NCBI RefSeq assembly: GCF_001941845.1
Contig: NZ_CP018870.1
Location: 992,001 to 1,056,000, forward strand
Origin: Streptomyces sp. TN58
GTDB lineage: Bacteria; Actinomycetota; Actinomycetes; Streptomycetales; Streptomycetaceae
Length of the DNA: 64,000 nucleotides
Direction: 5' to 3'
Made by a program: the position numbers and the translations under genes
Notes under the pieces: generated by a model
Database searches by the model: none
Told to the model about the DNA's origin: nothing
What the model saw: only the letters and a program-made list of their open reading frames with translations
Shown: positions 19,193-27,526 of the stretch, in pieces
Numbering within the stretch: the stretch's first letter is position 1
Layout: every line of letters starts with the position of its first letter

Positions 19193-19852
19193 TCAGCCCC
19201 CGTCGAGGCTGTCCTCCCGTACGCGCTGGGCGAGGTCGAGCTTGGTGTAGGCGGGGCGGCCGGCCTGCTGGTACTTGGCCTTGACGCGGTCCAGGTAGTC
19301 CTTGGCCGTGTGGACGGTGATACCGGCCCGCCGGGCCGCGGACTTCAGGGTCATGCCGGACGCGTAGTCGAGCAGGATCTGCCGTTCGCGGGGTGACAGC
19401 CGGGGGCGGGCGGGGCTGTCGTCGTAGGCGCAGGCGAAGGCGAGTTCCATGGAGGGGGTGCCCCGGCCCTCCGCCAGGTCCTGGACGGCGGCGGCGAGGG
19501 TCGGCAGGTCGTGGTCCTTGGTCAGGTATCCGTCGGCCCCGGCCCGGATCGCCTCGATGATCCGGGACCGGTCCGGCACCGTGCTGATCATGAGGACGCG
19601 GCTCCCGGTGCGTCGCAGCCTGCGGATGTTGTCGACGGGGTCCGAGCCGTCCCGCAGCACGAGGTCGAGGAGGACGACGTCGGCCGGGGGCTCGTGCGGG
19701 GCGCCGGGCCGGCCGTGGTCCGCGAGGAGTTCGCCGACGGTGCCGGCGGTCGCGACGAGCCGCAGGTCCGGTACGCCGCCGAGCCAGGACCGCAGTCCGT
19801 CGCGGAGCATCCGGTCGTCGTCGACCACCGCGACGCTGGTCACCCGGGCCAT
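19193..19852 (-). CDS. NarL/FixJ-type response regulator
   Basis: A 219-residue protein. The receiver domain (residues 1-130) has the acidic pair in VVDDDRM, the phospho-acceptor Asp in VVLLDLVLRDGS and the conserved Lys in GYLTKDHD. The C-terminal LuxR-type helix-turn-helix (~155-219) starts LSPRERQILLDYASG. It overlaps the sensor kinase stop by 13 bp, so the pair is translationally coupled. The HTH recognition segment (ITVHTAKDYLDRVKAKY) departs from the usual TVRxHLxxIYxKL pattern, so its DNA target may be unusual. Confidence 0.9.
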   Translation of the reverse strand: MARVTSVAVVDDDRMLRDGLRSWLGGVPDLRLVATAGTVGELLADHGRPGAPHEPPADVVLLDLVLRDGSDPVDNIRRLRRTGSRVLMISTVPDRSRIIEAIRAGADGYLTKDHDLPTLAAAVQDLAEGRGTPSMELAFACAYDDSPARPRLSPRERQILLDYASGMTLKSAARRAGITVHTAKDYLDRVKAKYQQAGRPAYTKLDLAQRVREDSLDGG

Positions 19853-21054
19853 CTCAGCTCCACCCGTACGCCGTCGCCGGGGGCGGTGTCCACGGTCGCC
19901 CGGCCCCCCGCCTCGGCCATCCGGCCGTGGACCGAGCCGCGCAGGCCGAGGCCGGGCTCGCACCGCGCGGGGTCGAAGCCCGGGCCGCGGTCGACCACGG
20001 TGACGACGGCCGCGCCGCCGCCGTCCGGGTCGGCGGTGGCGGTGAGGTAGGCGTGGCCGGTGCCCGCGTGCCGCCGTACGTTGTTGAGGGCTTCGCGTGC
20101 GGCGTGTCCCAGGGCGGCGGCGACCTCGGGCGGTACCTGCGGCAGGGCGTGGTACTGGGCGGTGACCCGCAGCCCGAGGCTCTCCACGGAGGCGACGGCC
20201 TCCTCCAGGGCGGCGCCGATCTCCCGGTGGTGGACCTCGTCGGCGGTCTGCTGGATCAGCCGGCGCAGGTAGTCGGCCTCGCGGGCGCACCGGCGGCGCA
20301 CCTCGGGCGCGTTGGCGTCGACGGTGCCGGCGGCCAGGGTGGTCAGGGTCGCGAGGACGGTGTCGTGCAGGGCCCGGTGGTGTTCGAGGCGTTCGGCGTA
20401 GCGCGCCCTGTGCGCCTCCGCGCGCAGCGCGCGGTCGTTGGCCTCGTCGAGGAGACGGCCCTGCCTGAGCAGGTACCAGCGGAAGGCCCAGGTCATCACG
20501 GCGGACGAGACCAGCGAGTTGAGGTGGCCGACGACGACGGCCGGGGTCGCTCCGACGGCCTGGTAGCCGATGAAGTGGGTCACTACGAGGAGTGCGACCG
20601 CGGCGATGGCGTGGAGGCGTTCGAGGGAGATGGCGGCGGCGGCACTGGCCGATCCGCCGAGCAGCATCGCCCAGGCGATGGTGGGCGGTTCGCGGACGCC
20701 TCCCCAGGCGCACAGGGCCAGGGGCAGGACGCATCCGGTGACGAGGATGTCGGCCCAGATGTGCCGCCGGTCGAACCAGCCGCGGCGCAGTGCCGTGCCG
20801 TAGGCCAGTGCGCTGAGCCCCAGGGCCGCGGCGAGGCCCAGGTGGTGCAGGGGCAGGTTCCACGGGCGGTGGGCGACGGCCATGACGGCGACGGTGAGGT
20901 GGCTGCCCCGGTAGAGCAGGGTGGCCACGACCAGGAAGGACTGGGCCCGGTGCAGCCCCGACCCGACGGAGGTCGTCGCGCGCAGCGCTCGTATGCGGCG
21001 CATCTGTAAGGACCGCAACGCCAGGACCACCCCTCGCCGAGCCGTGGGCACCAC
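19840..21054 (-). CDS. DesK/NarX-like sensor histidine kinase
   Basis: A 404-residue protein with about six membrane helices in the first ~200 residues. A HisKA_3-like dimerisation helix has the phospho-His in HHRALHDTVLATL (~235), and the HATPase has N-box HAAREALNNVRRHAG (~310) and GLGLRGSVHGRM (~365). Transcribed before its response regulator. The start is uncertain: GTG 21054 gives the full frame, while ATG 21003 begins at MRRIRAL. The region between them contains a TTA leucine codon (rare in Streptomyces, read by the bldA tRNA), so the choice decides whether translation would depend on bldA. Confidence 0.88.
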   Translation of the reverse strand: MVPTARRGVVLALRSLQMRRIRALRATTSVGSGLHRAQSFLVVATLLYRGSHLTVAVMAVAHRPWNLPLHHLGLAAALGLSALAYGTALRRGWFDRRHIWADILVTGCVLPLALCAWGGVREPPTIAWAMLLGGSASAAAAISLERLHAIAAVALLVVTHFIGYQAVGATPAVVVGHLNSLVSSAVMTWAFRWYLLRQGRLLDEANDRALRAEAHRARYAERLEHHRALHDTVLATLTTLAAGTVDANAPEVRRRCAREADYLRRLIQQTADEVHHREIGAALEEAVASVESLGLRVTAQYHALPQVPPEVAAALGHAAREALNNVRRHAGTGHAYLTATADPDGGGAAVVTVVDRGPGFDPARCEPGLGLRGSVHGRMAEAGGRATVDTAPGDGVRVELRWPG

Positions 21055-21287
21055 GGTCTACCGGCCGTTCCCGTGGGACGGACAATGCCGCGGAGCCCGC
21101 AATTGCCAGTGACACCAGGCATCTTGCCCGAGCGGGTACGCGTCGGAAAGGCGCGTCCCGGACGGCCGGCACCGGTACTCGGCCGATACCCGATCCGCGG
21201 CACGAGCGTCGGTGGGGGTAGCCGCACCGCGCTTCGGTGGTCAGCCGGAGTGTGGTGACCCCACCCCCGTTCGTAGCGTCCACGTGT

Positions 21288-22913
21288 ATGACACATGGAC
21301 AGCACACCGAGAGCGGCGGCGGTTCCGGACCGGTCCGGCCCGGCCGCGTCCGGCGGTACGCCCTGACGCCCGCCCTGGCGCCCGCTCTGGCCGTGACCTT
21401 ACTGGCCGGCGCGGTCCCGGCGGCGTACGCTGCGGCCCCGGCGCACGGCGGCGCGGACGGCCTCGACCGCTACCACCGGCAGCGCCTCGCCTGGGGGAGC
21501 TGTGCCACCGGCCCGGACGACACGACCGGCCACGACCTGGACAGGGCCGGCGTGCAGTGCGCCGGCGTGACCGTCCCACTGGACTACGCGGAGCCCCGCG
21601 GCCGCACGATCACCGTCGCGATCTCCCGGCTCAAGGCCACCGACACCCGCCGCCGTATCGGCGCCGTCCTCCTCAACAACGGCGGCCCCGGCGGCACCGC
21701 CGTCGAGTCCCCGCCGCACATCCGCAAGGCGATGAAGGAGGTCGGTGCCCGCTACGACATCATCGGCTTCGACCCGCGGTTCGTCGGCCGCAGCACTCCG
21801 CTGGACTGCGGCTGGCCGATCGGCACGGCATGGCTCTCGGCGGGCTCCGGCCGGGCCGGCTTCGACCGCCAGGTCGCCCTCCAGAAGGACCTGGCCGCCA
21901 AGTGCCGCGCGGCCGGCGCCTCGGTGCTGCCCCACGCCGGCACCCGCAACACCGCCCGCGACATGGACGTCATCCGCGGCGCGCTCGGCGAGCGGAAGAT
22001 CTCGTACCTGGGCTACTCCTACGGCACCTACCTGGGCACGGTCTACACGCAGATGTTCCCCGGACGCCACGACCGGGTCGTCCTGGACGGGGCCCTCGCC
22101 CCCGACGACTACAAGGCCCGGCTGATGCGGGGCACCGAGCACGAGAACGAACGGGCGCTGTCGGACTGGGCCGCCTGGGCCGCCGGCCGCCACGACGCCT
22201 ACGGGCTGGGCCGCACCCGCGCCGAGGTCCTCGCCACCGTCGACGCGGTCGTGGCGGCGTCGGCGCGGGGGCCGCTGACCGTCGGCACCGCCCCGGACCT
22301 CTTCCGGCTCGACGACACGCACGTCCCGCTGCTCCTCTTCATGGGTATCGCCGACGACACCGACACGGCGCGGAGCGACCTCTCCGAGCTGGTGTCCGTC
22401 CTGGCCAGGGCGGCACAGGGTCAGGACGCGCCGCTGTCGCCGGACTTCGCGCAACTGCTCCGCCACACGCTGGGCGGGGAGCAGGCGCGGTCGGGCGGCG
22501 TCCAGGCCGCGATCCTCTGCGGGGACACCGCCGCTCCGCGCGATCCCGAGACCTACTGGCGCGACATCGAGCGCAGCCGCGCCGCGCACCCGCTGTTCGG
22601 GCCGTTCACCAACAACATCGGGCCCTGCGCGTTCTGGGACCGGCCGCGGGAGGAGCCCACCCGGGTGCGGCGCGACGTCCCCGCACTGATCGTCGCGGCC
22701 ACCGGAGACCCGCGCACCACCTACCGGAGCAGCGTCAGGCTGCACCGGCAGCTGCCGAGTTCGAAGCTGGTCACCCTGGAGGGCGCCAACCGGCACGGGC
22801 TGTACGGCGAGTACGGCAACGCCTGTGTCGACGACGCGGTGAACGCCTACCTCGCCTCCGGAAGGCTGCCGAAGCAGGACAGGACCTGCGGGGGCGGCCC
22901 CTCCTCCGATTGA
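21288..22913 (+). CDS. Secreted alpha/beta-hydrolase, tripeptidyl-aminopeptidase (S33) type
   Basis: A 541-residue protein. The signal peptide (about 1-47) ends near AVPAAYA-AAP. The oxyanion region LLNNGGPGGTAVES (~125), the nucleophile elbow GYSYGTYLG (~245), an Asp region near VAATGDPRTTY (~468) and a late His in EGANRHGLYG complete the SlpD/SlpE-like hydrolase family fold. These exported enzymes remove tripeptides or process small peptides. The ATG at 21288 was chosen because the signal peptide follows it directly, although no strong ribosome site is seen. Codon 38 (21399-21401), inside the signal peptide, is TTA, so synthesis may depend on the developmental bldA tRNA. Divergent from the sensor kinase. 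Confidence 0.88.
   Translation: MTHGQHTESGGGSGPVRPGRVRRYALTPALAPALAVTLLAGAVPAAYAAAPAHGGADGLDRYHRQRLAWGSCATGPDDTTGHDLDRAGVQCAGVTVPLDYAEPRGRTITVAISRLKATDTRRRIGAVLLNNGGPGGTAVESPPHIRKAMKEVGARYDIIGFDPRFVGRSTPLDCGWPIGTAWLSAGSGRAGFDRQVALQKDLAAKCRAAGASVLPHAGTRNTARDMDVIRGALGERKISYLGYSYGTYLGTVYTQMFPGRHDRVVLDGALAPDDYKARLMRGTEHENERALSDWAAWAAGRHDAYGLGRTRAEVLATVDAVVAASARGPLTVGTAPDLFRLDDTHVPLLLFMGIADDTDTARSDLSELVSVLARAAQGQDAPLSPDFAQLLRHTLGGEQARSGGVQAAILCGDTAAPRDPETYWRDIERSRAAHPLFGPFTNNIGPCAFWDRPREEPTRVRRDVPALIVAATGDPRTTYRSSVRLHRQLPSSKLVTLEGANRHGLYGEYGNACVDDAVNAYLASGRLPKQDRTCGGGPSSD
21399..21401 (+). promoter_or_regulatory. TTA (bldA-dependent) codon in the hydrolase signal peptide
   Basis: In-frame TTA encoding the first Leu of VTLLAGAV. 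TTA is rare in high-GC Streptomyces and marks genes under developmental translational control. Confidence 0.8.
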
Positions 22914-22918
22914 CATTC

Positions 22919-22960
22919 TTGCACTCCCAGTGCAAACGTAAAACTGCACGGCGAGTGCAA
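22919..22960. promoter_or_regulatory. Two palindromic operator candidates upstream of the second MMPL gene
   Basis: TTGCACTCCCAGTGCAA (22919-22935) is a perfect 7-3-7 inverted repeat; a second copy, CTGCACGGCGAGTGCAA (22944-22960), matches at all but two arm positions. Their centres are 25 bp apart. A TTGACA -35-like hexamer lies at 22910-22915, but no good -10 follows. TetR-type repressors bind such sites; the TetR gene at 26070-26705 is the obvious candidate. Confidence 0.75.
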
Positions 22961-22990
22961 GATGTTGTCTTCGGATCACGGAGGGCCCGG

Positions 22991-25279
22991 ATGTTCCTCA
23001 CGCTGGGGCGCTGGTGCGCCCGCCGGCCCAAACGGGTGGCAGCCGCCTGGATACTGCTGCTCCTCCTGCTCGACGGAACCGTCATGGCGCACGGCCGGGC
23101 GACCAGCGAGGCGGTGGCCATCCCGGGCAGCGACAGCCAGGCCGCGCTCGACACCGCGGCGGCGGCCTTCCCCGGCCCGGCCTCCGGCGGTCAGCCGCTC
23201 GTCCTGCGGACCGGACCCGACGGCCCGGTCCTGACCGGCGACGACGCCCGGGAGGCCGTCGAGCGCAGCGCCCGGGCGATCGCCGAGGTGCCGCACGTGG
23301 TGAGCGTGGCCGTGCCCTACGAGGGCGCCGGGGCCGCCGCGATGAGCCGCGACGGGCACACCGCCTACGTCACCGTGGGGCTCGACGTCACCGGCCGCGA
23401 CATCACCCCCGAGGTCGCCGAGCGGATCACCGACGCGGCCGGACCGGCGGAGGCCGCCGGGATCGAGGTCACCCCGGGCGGCGACCTGGCGGCCGCCGTG
23501 GACCGGCCGGACACCGGACACAGCGAACTCATCGGCCTGGGGGCCGCCGCCGTGATCCTGTTCGCCGGCTTCCACAGGGCGGCCGCGGCCGGTCTGCCCC
23601 TGGTCATCGGGGTCACCGGGCTGATCGCGTCGGTGGCCGCCATCGGCCTGGCGGGGCACCTCATGGACATGCCGTCCTCCGGCACCACCATCGCCGCGAT
23701 GATCGGCCTCGGCGTGGGCATCGACTACACGCTGTTCTGCCTGACCCGCTTCCGTGAGTTCCGCGGCCGGGGCGTACCGGCCGCCGAGGCCGCCGCCCTG
23801 GCCACGGCCACCGCCGGGAAGGCCTCCGCCTTCGCCGGGTGCGCCGTGATCGCCGCGCTGGCCGGGCTCGCACTGGGCGGGTTGCCGCTGCTGCGCGCCC
23901 TGGCGCTGGCGCCGGCGATCGCGGTGCTCGTCGCGGTGGCCGCGACCCTCACCCTGCTGCCCGCCCTGCTGAGCCTGCTGGCCCGGTTCCTCGGCGCGGC
24001 CCGTGAGCAGGGCGGCCCCGCCGGACAGGACGGGAAGGACGCGCCCACCGGCCGCGGCTGGCAGCGGATCGCCGAACGCGTCACGGCCCGGCCCTGGCGC
24101 CACCTCCTTGCCGGCCTCGCCCTGCTCCTGCTGCTCGCCGCCCCCGCCACCCAGCTGACCTTCGGGCAGCTCGACGCCGGGGACAAGCCCGCCGGCTCGG
24201 CCGGCCGTACCGCCTACCAGCAGCTTTCGGACGCCTTCGGGCCCGGTGTCAACGGCCCCCTCCAGGTGACCGACAGGCTGTCCGCGCCCGCCGCCGGCCC
24301 GCAGGACACCCGGGTGGCCGCGGTGTCCTCCGCCCTGGCCGCGACCCCCGGCGTGGCGTCGGTCAGCCCGCCGCAGCTCAGCGCCGACGGCCGAACCGTC
24401 CGCTGGCAGGTCACGCCCGCCACCGGCCCCGGCGACCCGGCGACCGCCCGGCTGGTCGCCGACCTGCGCGAGGGCACACTGCCCGCCGCCACCGCCGGCG
24501 GCGGCGCCGGGACGGCACACGTCGGAGGAGCCGCGGCCGCCGTCACCGACCTCAACGACCGCCTCGCGGACCGGCTGCCCACCGTGATCGCGACCGTGGT
24601 GCTCGTGGCCGGACTGCTGCTCCTGGCCGCCTTCCGCTCACCGCTGCTCGCGCTGAAGGCCGCCGCCTTGAACCTGCTGTCGGTGGCCGCCGCCTACGGG
24701 GTGCTCACCGCGGTGTTCCAGTGGGGCTGGGGCGCACGGCTCATCGGCCTGGAAGGCCCGGTGCCCGTGCCCGGCTACGTACCGCTGGTGATGTTCGCCG
24801 TCCTGTTCGGCCTGTCCATGGACTACGAGGTGTTCCTCCTGACCTCGGTGCGCGAGAAGTGGCTGGCGGGCGGCGACAGCCGGCGGGCCGTGGTCGCGGG
24901 CCTCGCCTCGACCGGCCGGATCATCACCTCCGCCGCGCTGATCATGGTCAGCGTCTTCCTCGCCTACCTGCTCTCGGACGACCCCGTGGTGAAGATGTTC
25001 GGTACCGGGCTCGCCGCGGCCGTCGCCCTCGACGTCACGGTCGTACGCGGGCTGCTGGTCCCCGCCACCATGGCGCTGCTCGGGGACCGGGGGTGGTGGC
25101 TGCCGCGCCGCCTCGACCGGATCCTGCCCGAGCTCGACATCGAGGGCAGCGCCCACACCCTGCCGGCCGGCCGGCCCGGTACCGCCGCGCCCGCGTCCGG
25201 CGGGGCCACCGCCACCAGGGGGTGTCGTCAAAGTAGGGACTCTGACGACACCCCCGCCAGCCCCCTTCCCACCCGGTGA
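22991..25279 (+). CDS. MMPL-family exporter (second copy)
   Basis: A 762-residue RND/MMPL transporter with the same two-repeat layout as the first copy. The Asp-Tyr pairs are in LGVGIDYTLFCLTRF (~240) and GLSMDYEVFLLTSV (~610). ATG at 22991 is preceded by CGGAGGG at good spacing. Two palindromic operator candidates lie in the 77-bp gap upstream. The last ~20 codons are disrupted by a perfect hairpin (25218-25255), so the tail sequence (RGCRQSRDSDD) is probably not conserved. It is followed by a DUF2993 gene and a TetR gene, a grouping that suggests repressor-controlled export of a lipid or envelope component. Confidence 0.9.
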   Translation: MFLTLGRWCARRPKRVAAAWILLLLLLDGTVMAHGRATSEAVAIPGSDSQAALDTAAAAFPGPASGGQPLVLRTGPDGPVLTGDDAREAVERSARAIAEVPHVVSVAVPYEGAGAAAMSRDGHTAYVTVGLDVTGRDITPEVAERITDAAGPAEAAGIEVTPGGDLAAAVDRPDTGHSELIGLGAAAVILFAGFHRAAAAGLPLVIGVTGLIASVAAIGLAGHLMDMPSSGTTIAAMIGLGVGIDYTLFCLTRFREFRGRGVPAAEAAALATATAGKASAFAGCAVIAALAGLALGGLPLLRALALAPAIAVLVAVAATLTLLPALLSLLARFLGAAREQGGPAGQDGKDAPTGRGWQRIAERVTARPWRHLLAGLALLLLLAAPATQLTFGQLDAGDKPAGSAGRTAYQQLSDAFGPGVNGPLQVTDRLSAPAAGPQDTRVAAVSSALAATPGVASVSPPQLSADGRTVRWQVTPATGPGDPATARLVADLREGTLPAATAGGGAGTAHVGGAAAAVTDLNDRLADRLPTVIATVVLVAGLLLLAAFRSPLLALKAAALNLLSVAAAYGVLTAVFQWGWGARLIGLEGPVPVPGYVPLVMFAVLFGLSMDYEVFLLTSVREKWLAGGDSRRAVVAGLASTGRIITSAALIMVSVFLAYLLSDDPVVKMFGTGLAAAVALDVTVVRGLLVPATMALLGDRGWWLPRRLDRILPELDIEGSAHTLPAGRPGTAAPASGGATATRGCRQSRDSDDTPASPLPTR
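25218..25255. repeat. Perfect palindromic element at the 3' end of the MMPL gene
   Basis: 13-bp perfect arms (GGGGGTGTCGTCA at 25218-25230; complement at 25243-25255) flank a 12-base loop. It lies within the coding region, 24 bp before the stop. It may be a REP-like insertion or an attenuating hairpin before the next gene. Confidence 0.8.
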
Positions 25280-25287
25280 GGTTGCCC

Positions 25288-26034
25288 ATGCTCCCCCGCA
25301 CCACCGCGCGGCCCGGCGACACCGCGGGCCGCCGCACGGCCCGGCCCGGCGCCCGGCCGCCCCGCTCCGGGCGCCGCCGCGCCCTGCTCGCGGTCTGCCT
25401 GGCCGCCGTACCCCTGCTCGCGCTGCCCGTCGCCGACTCGGTGGCCCGCGGCCTGGCCGAGAGCCGGCTCGCGGACCGGATCAGCGAGCGGCAGACCCGG
25501 CTCGCCGGACGTCCGGACGTGTCCATCGAGGGGCTGCCCTTCCTCCTCCAGGCCGCCCGCGAGACCTACCCCGGGGTGCGGGTGCGGGCGGACGCGACGA
25601 CCGAAGGCGGCAGCCCGGTCAAGGCCGACGTCACCCTCCACAACGTCACCCGCGAGGGCGGCGGCTTCACGGCCGGCTCCGCGTCCGCCCGTTTCACCGC
25701 TCCCTTCTCCTCGCTGGGCGGCGGACCGGACGGCGACACCCGGATCTCGGATGCGGGCAACGGCCAACTCCTCGTCCGCCGTACCGTGATGGGCGCCCCC
25801 GTCGTGCTGACGGCGGGCGTGGAACTCCACGGGGGTGTCGTCTCCCTGCGCCCCACGGCCGCCTCGGTGGCCGGCCGGCCCCTGGACCCGTCGAGTCCGC
25901 TCATCGCGCAGGCGCTCAGGCGGCAGGCCCGGACGCTGCCCGCGCTGCCCCTGGGCCTGCGGCCCTCGGGTGTGTCGGTGGGCGCCGACGGCGTGACGGT
26001 GACCGCGTGGGCCGAGGACGTCCGCGAGGTCTGA
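25288..26034 (+). CDS. DUF2993 (LmeA-like) exported protein
   Basis: A 248-residue protein. A basic Arg-rich N-terminus leads into a hydrophobic segment (ALLAVCLAAVPLLALPVAD, ~33-51) that acts as a signal peptide or anchor, then a beta-rich DUF2993 domain (PDVSIEGLPFLLQAA, typical of the family). Mycobacterial LmeA is an envelope phospholipid-binding member linked to lipomannan; a similar lipid-binding role here is inference. ATG 25288 was preferred over the overlapping GTG 25276 because GGTGAGG sits 6 bases upstream of the ATG. The neighbouring MMPL exporter suggests a shared envelope-lipid function. Confidence 0.8.
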   Translation: MLPRTTARPGDTAGRRTARPGARPPRSGRRRALLAVCLAAVPLLALPVADSVARGLAESRLADRISERQTRLAGRPDVSIEGLPFLLQAARETYPGVRVRADATTEGGSPVKADVTLHNVTREGGGFTAGSASARFTAPFSSLGGGPDGDTRISDAGNGQLLVRRTVMGAPVVLTAGVELHGGVVSLRPTAASVAGRPLDPSSPLIAQALRRQARTLPALPLGLRPSGVSVGADGVTVTAWAEDVREV

Positions 26035-26069
26035 GGGCGTGCCCGTGCGGCTCGCGGCCACCCGCCGCC

Positions 26070-26705
26070 TCACGCGCGCGGGTGGTCGCCCGCCGCCAGC
26101 AGGTTCAGCACGGTGGCCTCCATCGCCGCGCGCGCCTGCCGCGGGCTCTTCCCGCCGGAGCGCCAGTGGTGCCAGGCCCCCCAGGTGGTGACGGCGTCCA
26201 GGCCGTCGAGGAGTTCGGACGCACGGTTCGCGTCCAGGCGGCCGAGCTCCTCCGCGAAGACCTCCGCGACCTTGCGCCGCGCCTCCGCGAACGCCTCGTC
26301 CGTGACCTGCTGGATACGCGGGGACGGGTGGTCGATCCGCATCAGCGTCAGCCGCGCCGGGGTGATCCACTCCAGGATCCGCGCCCGCTGTTCGGCCAGT
26401 GCCTCCACCCGGACCCGGCGGGGACCGGTCACGGGCAACGGCCTGATCTGATCGGCCAGTTGCTCCAGCCTCCGGGTGATGGCCAGGTCCACCAGCTCGG
26501 ACATGTCGGCGAAGTGGTGGAAGACCAGCCGGCGCGAGACACCCGCACGCTCGGCGACCCGCTCGGCCGGGAACTCCACGACGCCCTCGTCCAGCAGGTC
26601 GAGCAGCGCGTCGACGATCCTGTCCCGGGTACGGCGTCCGCGCTCGGTCCGCCCGTCCACCCGCGCCGGCGCAGGCCCGGGCGCCCGCTCGTCCGCCTCC
26701 GCCAC
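26070..26705 (-). CDS. TetR-family repressor
   Basis: A 211-residue regulator. The N-terminal helix-turn-helix (~25-70) includes RDRIVDALLDLLDEG and RAGVSRRLVFHHFADMSEL, followed by an all-helical ligand domain with Trp/His-rich C-terminal helices (WGAWHHW). Convergent with the DUF2993 gene (35 bp between stops). It is the likely repressor of the MMPL/DUF2993 pair through the palindromes at 22919-22960; no similar palindrome was seen at its own promoter, so autoregulation is not supported. Confidence 0.88.
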   Translation of the reverse strand: MAEADERAPGPAPARVDGRTERGRRTRDRIVDALLDLLDEGVVEFPAERVAERAGVSRRLVFHHFADMSELVDLAITRRLEQLADQIRPLPVTGPRRVRVEALAEQRARILEWITPARLTLMRIDHPSPRIQQVTDEAFAEARRKVAEVFAEELGRLDANRASELLDGLDAVTTWGAWHHWRSGGKSPRQARAAMEATVLNLLAAGDHPRA

Positions 26706-26774
26706 CGCTGCTCCCTCCGCCGTACGCCTCGCCGGTATCTTCGCACCCGCGGCACGGCCCGGGGGCCCGGCGGA

Positions 26775-27374
26775 TCACGGCCGGGCCGGGGCCGCGGCGG
26801 CGAAGCGGTGGCGCATCCGGTGCAGGCCCCGCCGGGTGTGGCTCTTGACCGTGCCCAGCGGCATCCCCGTGCGCTCGGCGATCTGCGTCTGTGTGAGGTC
26901 CCCGTAGAAGGCCATGGCCAGCACCTCACGCTGCGGGCCGGGCAGCTGCGCCAGCTCTCCGCTGATCAGCAGCCGGTCCAGGACGGCTTCGGGGCCGGCG
27001 GCGGGCTCGTCCGGCCCGGGCAGCGCCACGCCGGCGGCGGTGACCAGGGCGAGGCGCCGGGTGCGCTCCGCGAGCGCGTCGGCGATCTTCCGCCGGGTGA
27101 TGCCGACGAGCCAGCCGGGGAAGGTGCCGCGCTCCGGCCGGTAGCCGGCCCGTCCCCGCCAGGCGGCCAGGAACACCTGCTGACTGACGTCCTCGGCCTC
27201 TCGGGGATCGCCGAGCGTACGGGCCGCCAGGGCCTGGACGAGGCCGCCCCAGCGGCGGTAGGCGGCGGTCAGGCACTGCTCGTCGCCGCGTACGAAGCCC
27301 TCGGCGACCTCGTGGTCGGGCAGGGCGTCCGCGGTCGCGGGGGACGGCTGGACGGTGGCGCTCCGGGCGGTCAT
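26775..27374 (-). CDS. ECF sigma factor, LitS-like
   Basis: A 199-residue sigma factor. Region 2 has LGDPREAEDVSQQVFLAAWR (~60-80). Region 4 has LPGPQREVLAMAFYGDLTQT then QIAERTGMPLGTVKSHTRRG (~145-185), the -35 recognition helix. ATG 27374 is preceded by GGAGCAGCC. It is divergent from a MerR/cobalamin regulator and near a photolyase gene; in S. coelicolor the LitR/LitS pair has this arrangement and drives light-induced carotenoid and photolyase genes. No anti-sigma gene is adjacent. The LitS assignment rests on context. Confidence 0.82.
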   Translation of the reverse strand: MTARSATVQPSPATADALPDHEVAEGFVRGDEQCLTAAYRRWGGLVQALAARTLGDPREAEDVSQQVFLAAWRGRAGYRPERGTFPGWLVGITRRKIADALAERTRRLALVTAAGVALPGPDEPAAGPEAVLDRLLISGELAQLPGPQREVLAMAFYGDLTQTQIAERTGMPLGTVKSHTRRGLHRMRHRFAAAAPARP

Positions 27375-27475
27375 GTCGGCTGCTCCTACGGGGTGTCGGG
27401 TCGGCCGGGCCGGATCGGGGAGCGGGGGCTCCGCGCCGGGGCCGGAGGCCGGGGCGGGCCCCTCCAGGTTCGGGC

Positions 27476-27493
27476 GGTGCGCGCCTGTGCACC
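27476..27493. promoter_or_regulatory. Inverted repeat in the sigma/MerR divergent promoter region
   Basis: GGTGC (27476-27480) and GCACC (27489-27493) with an 8-base spacer, in the 152-bp gap between the divergent genes. A possible operator for the MerR protein; short arms make this tentative. Confidence 0.35.
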
Positions 27494-27526
27494 ACTCGCA
27501 TCGGTTGTGCGTCGCATCATGGATCC

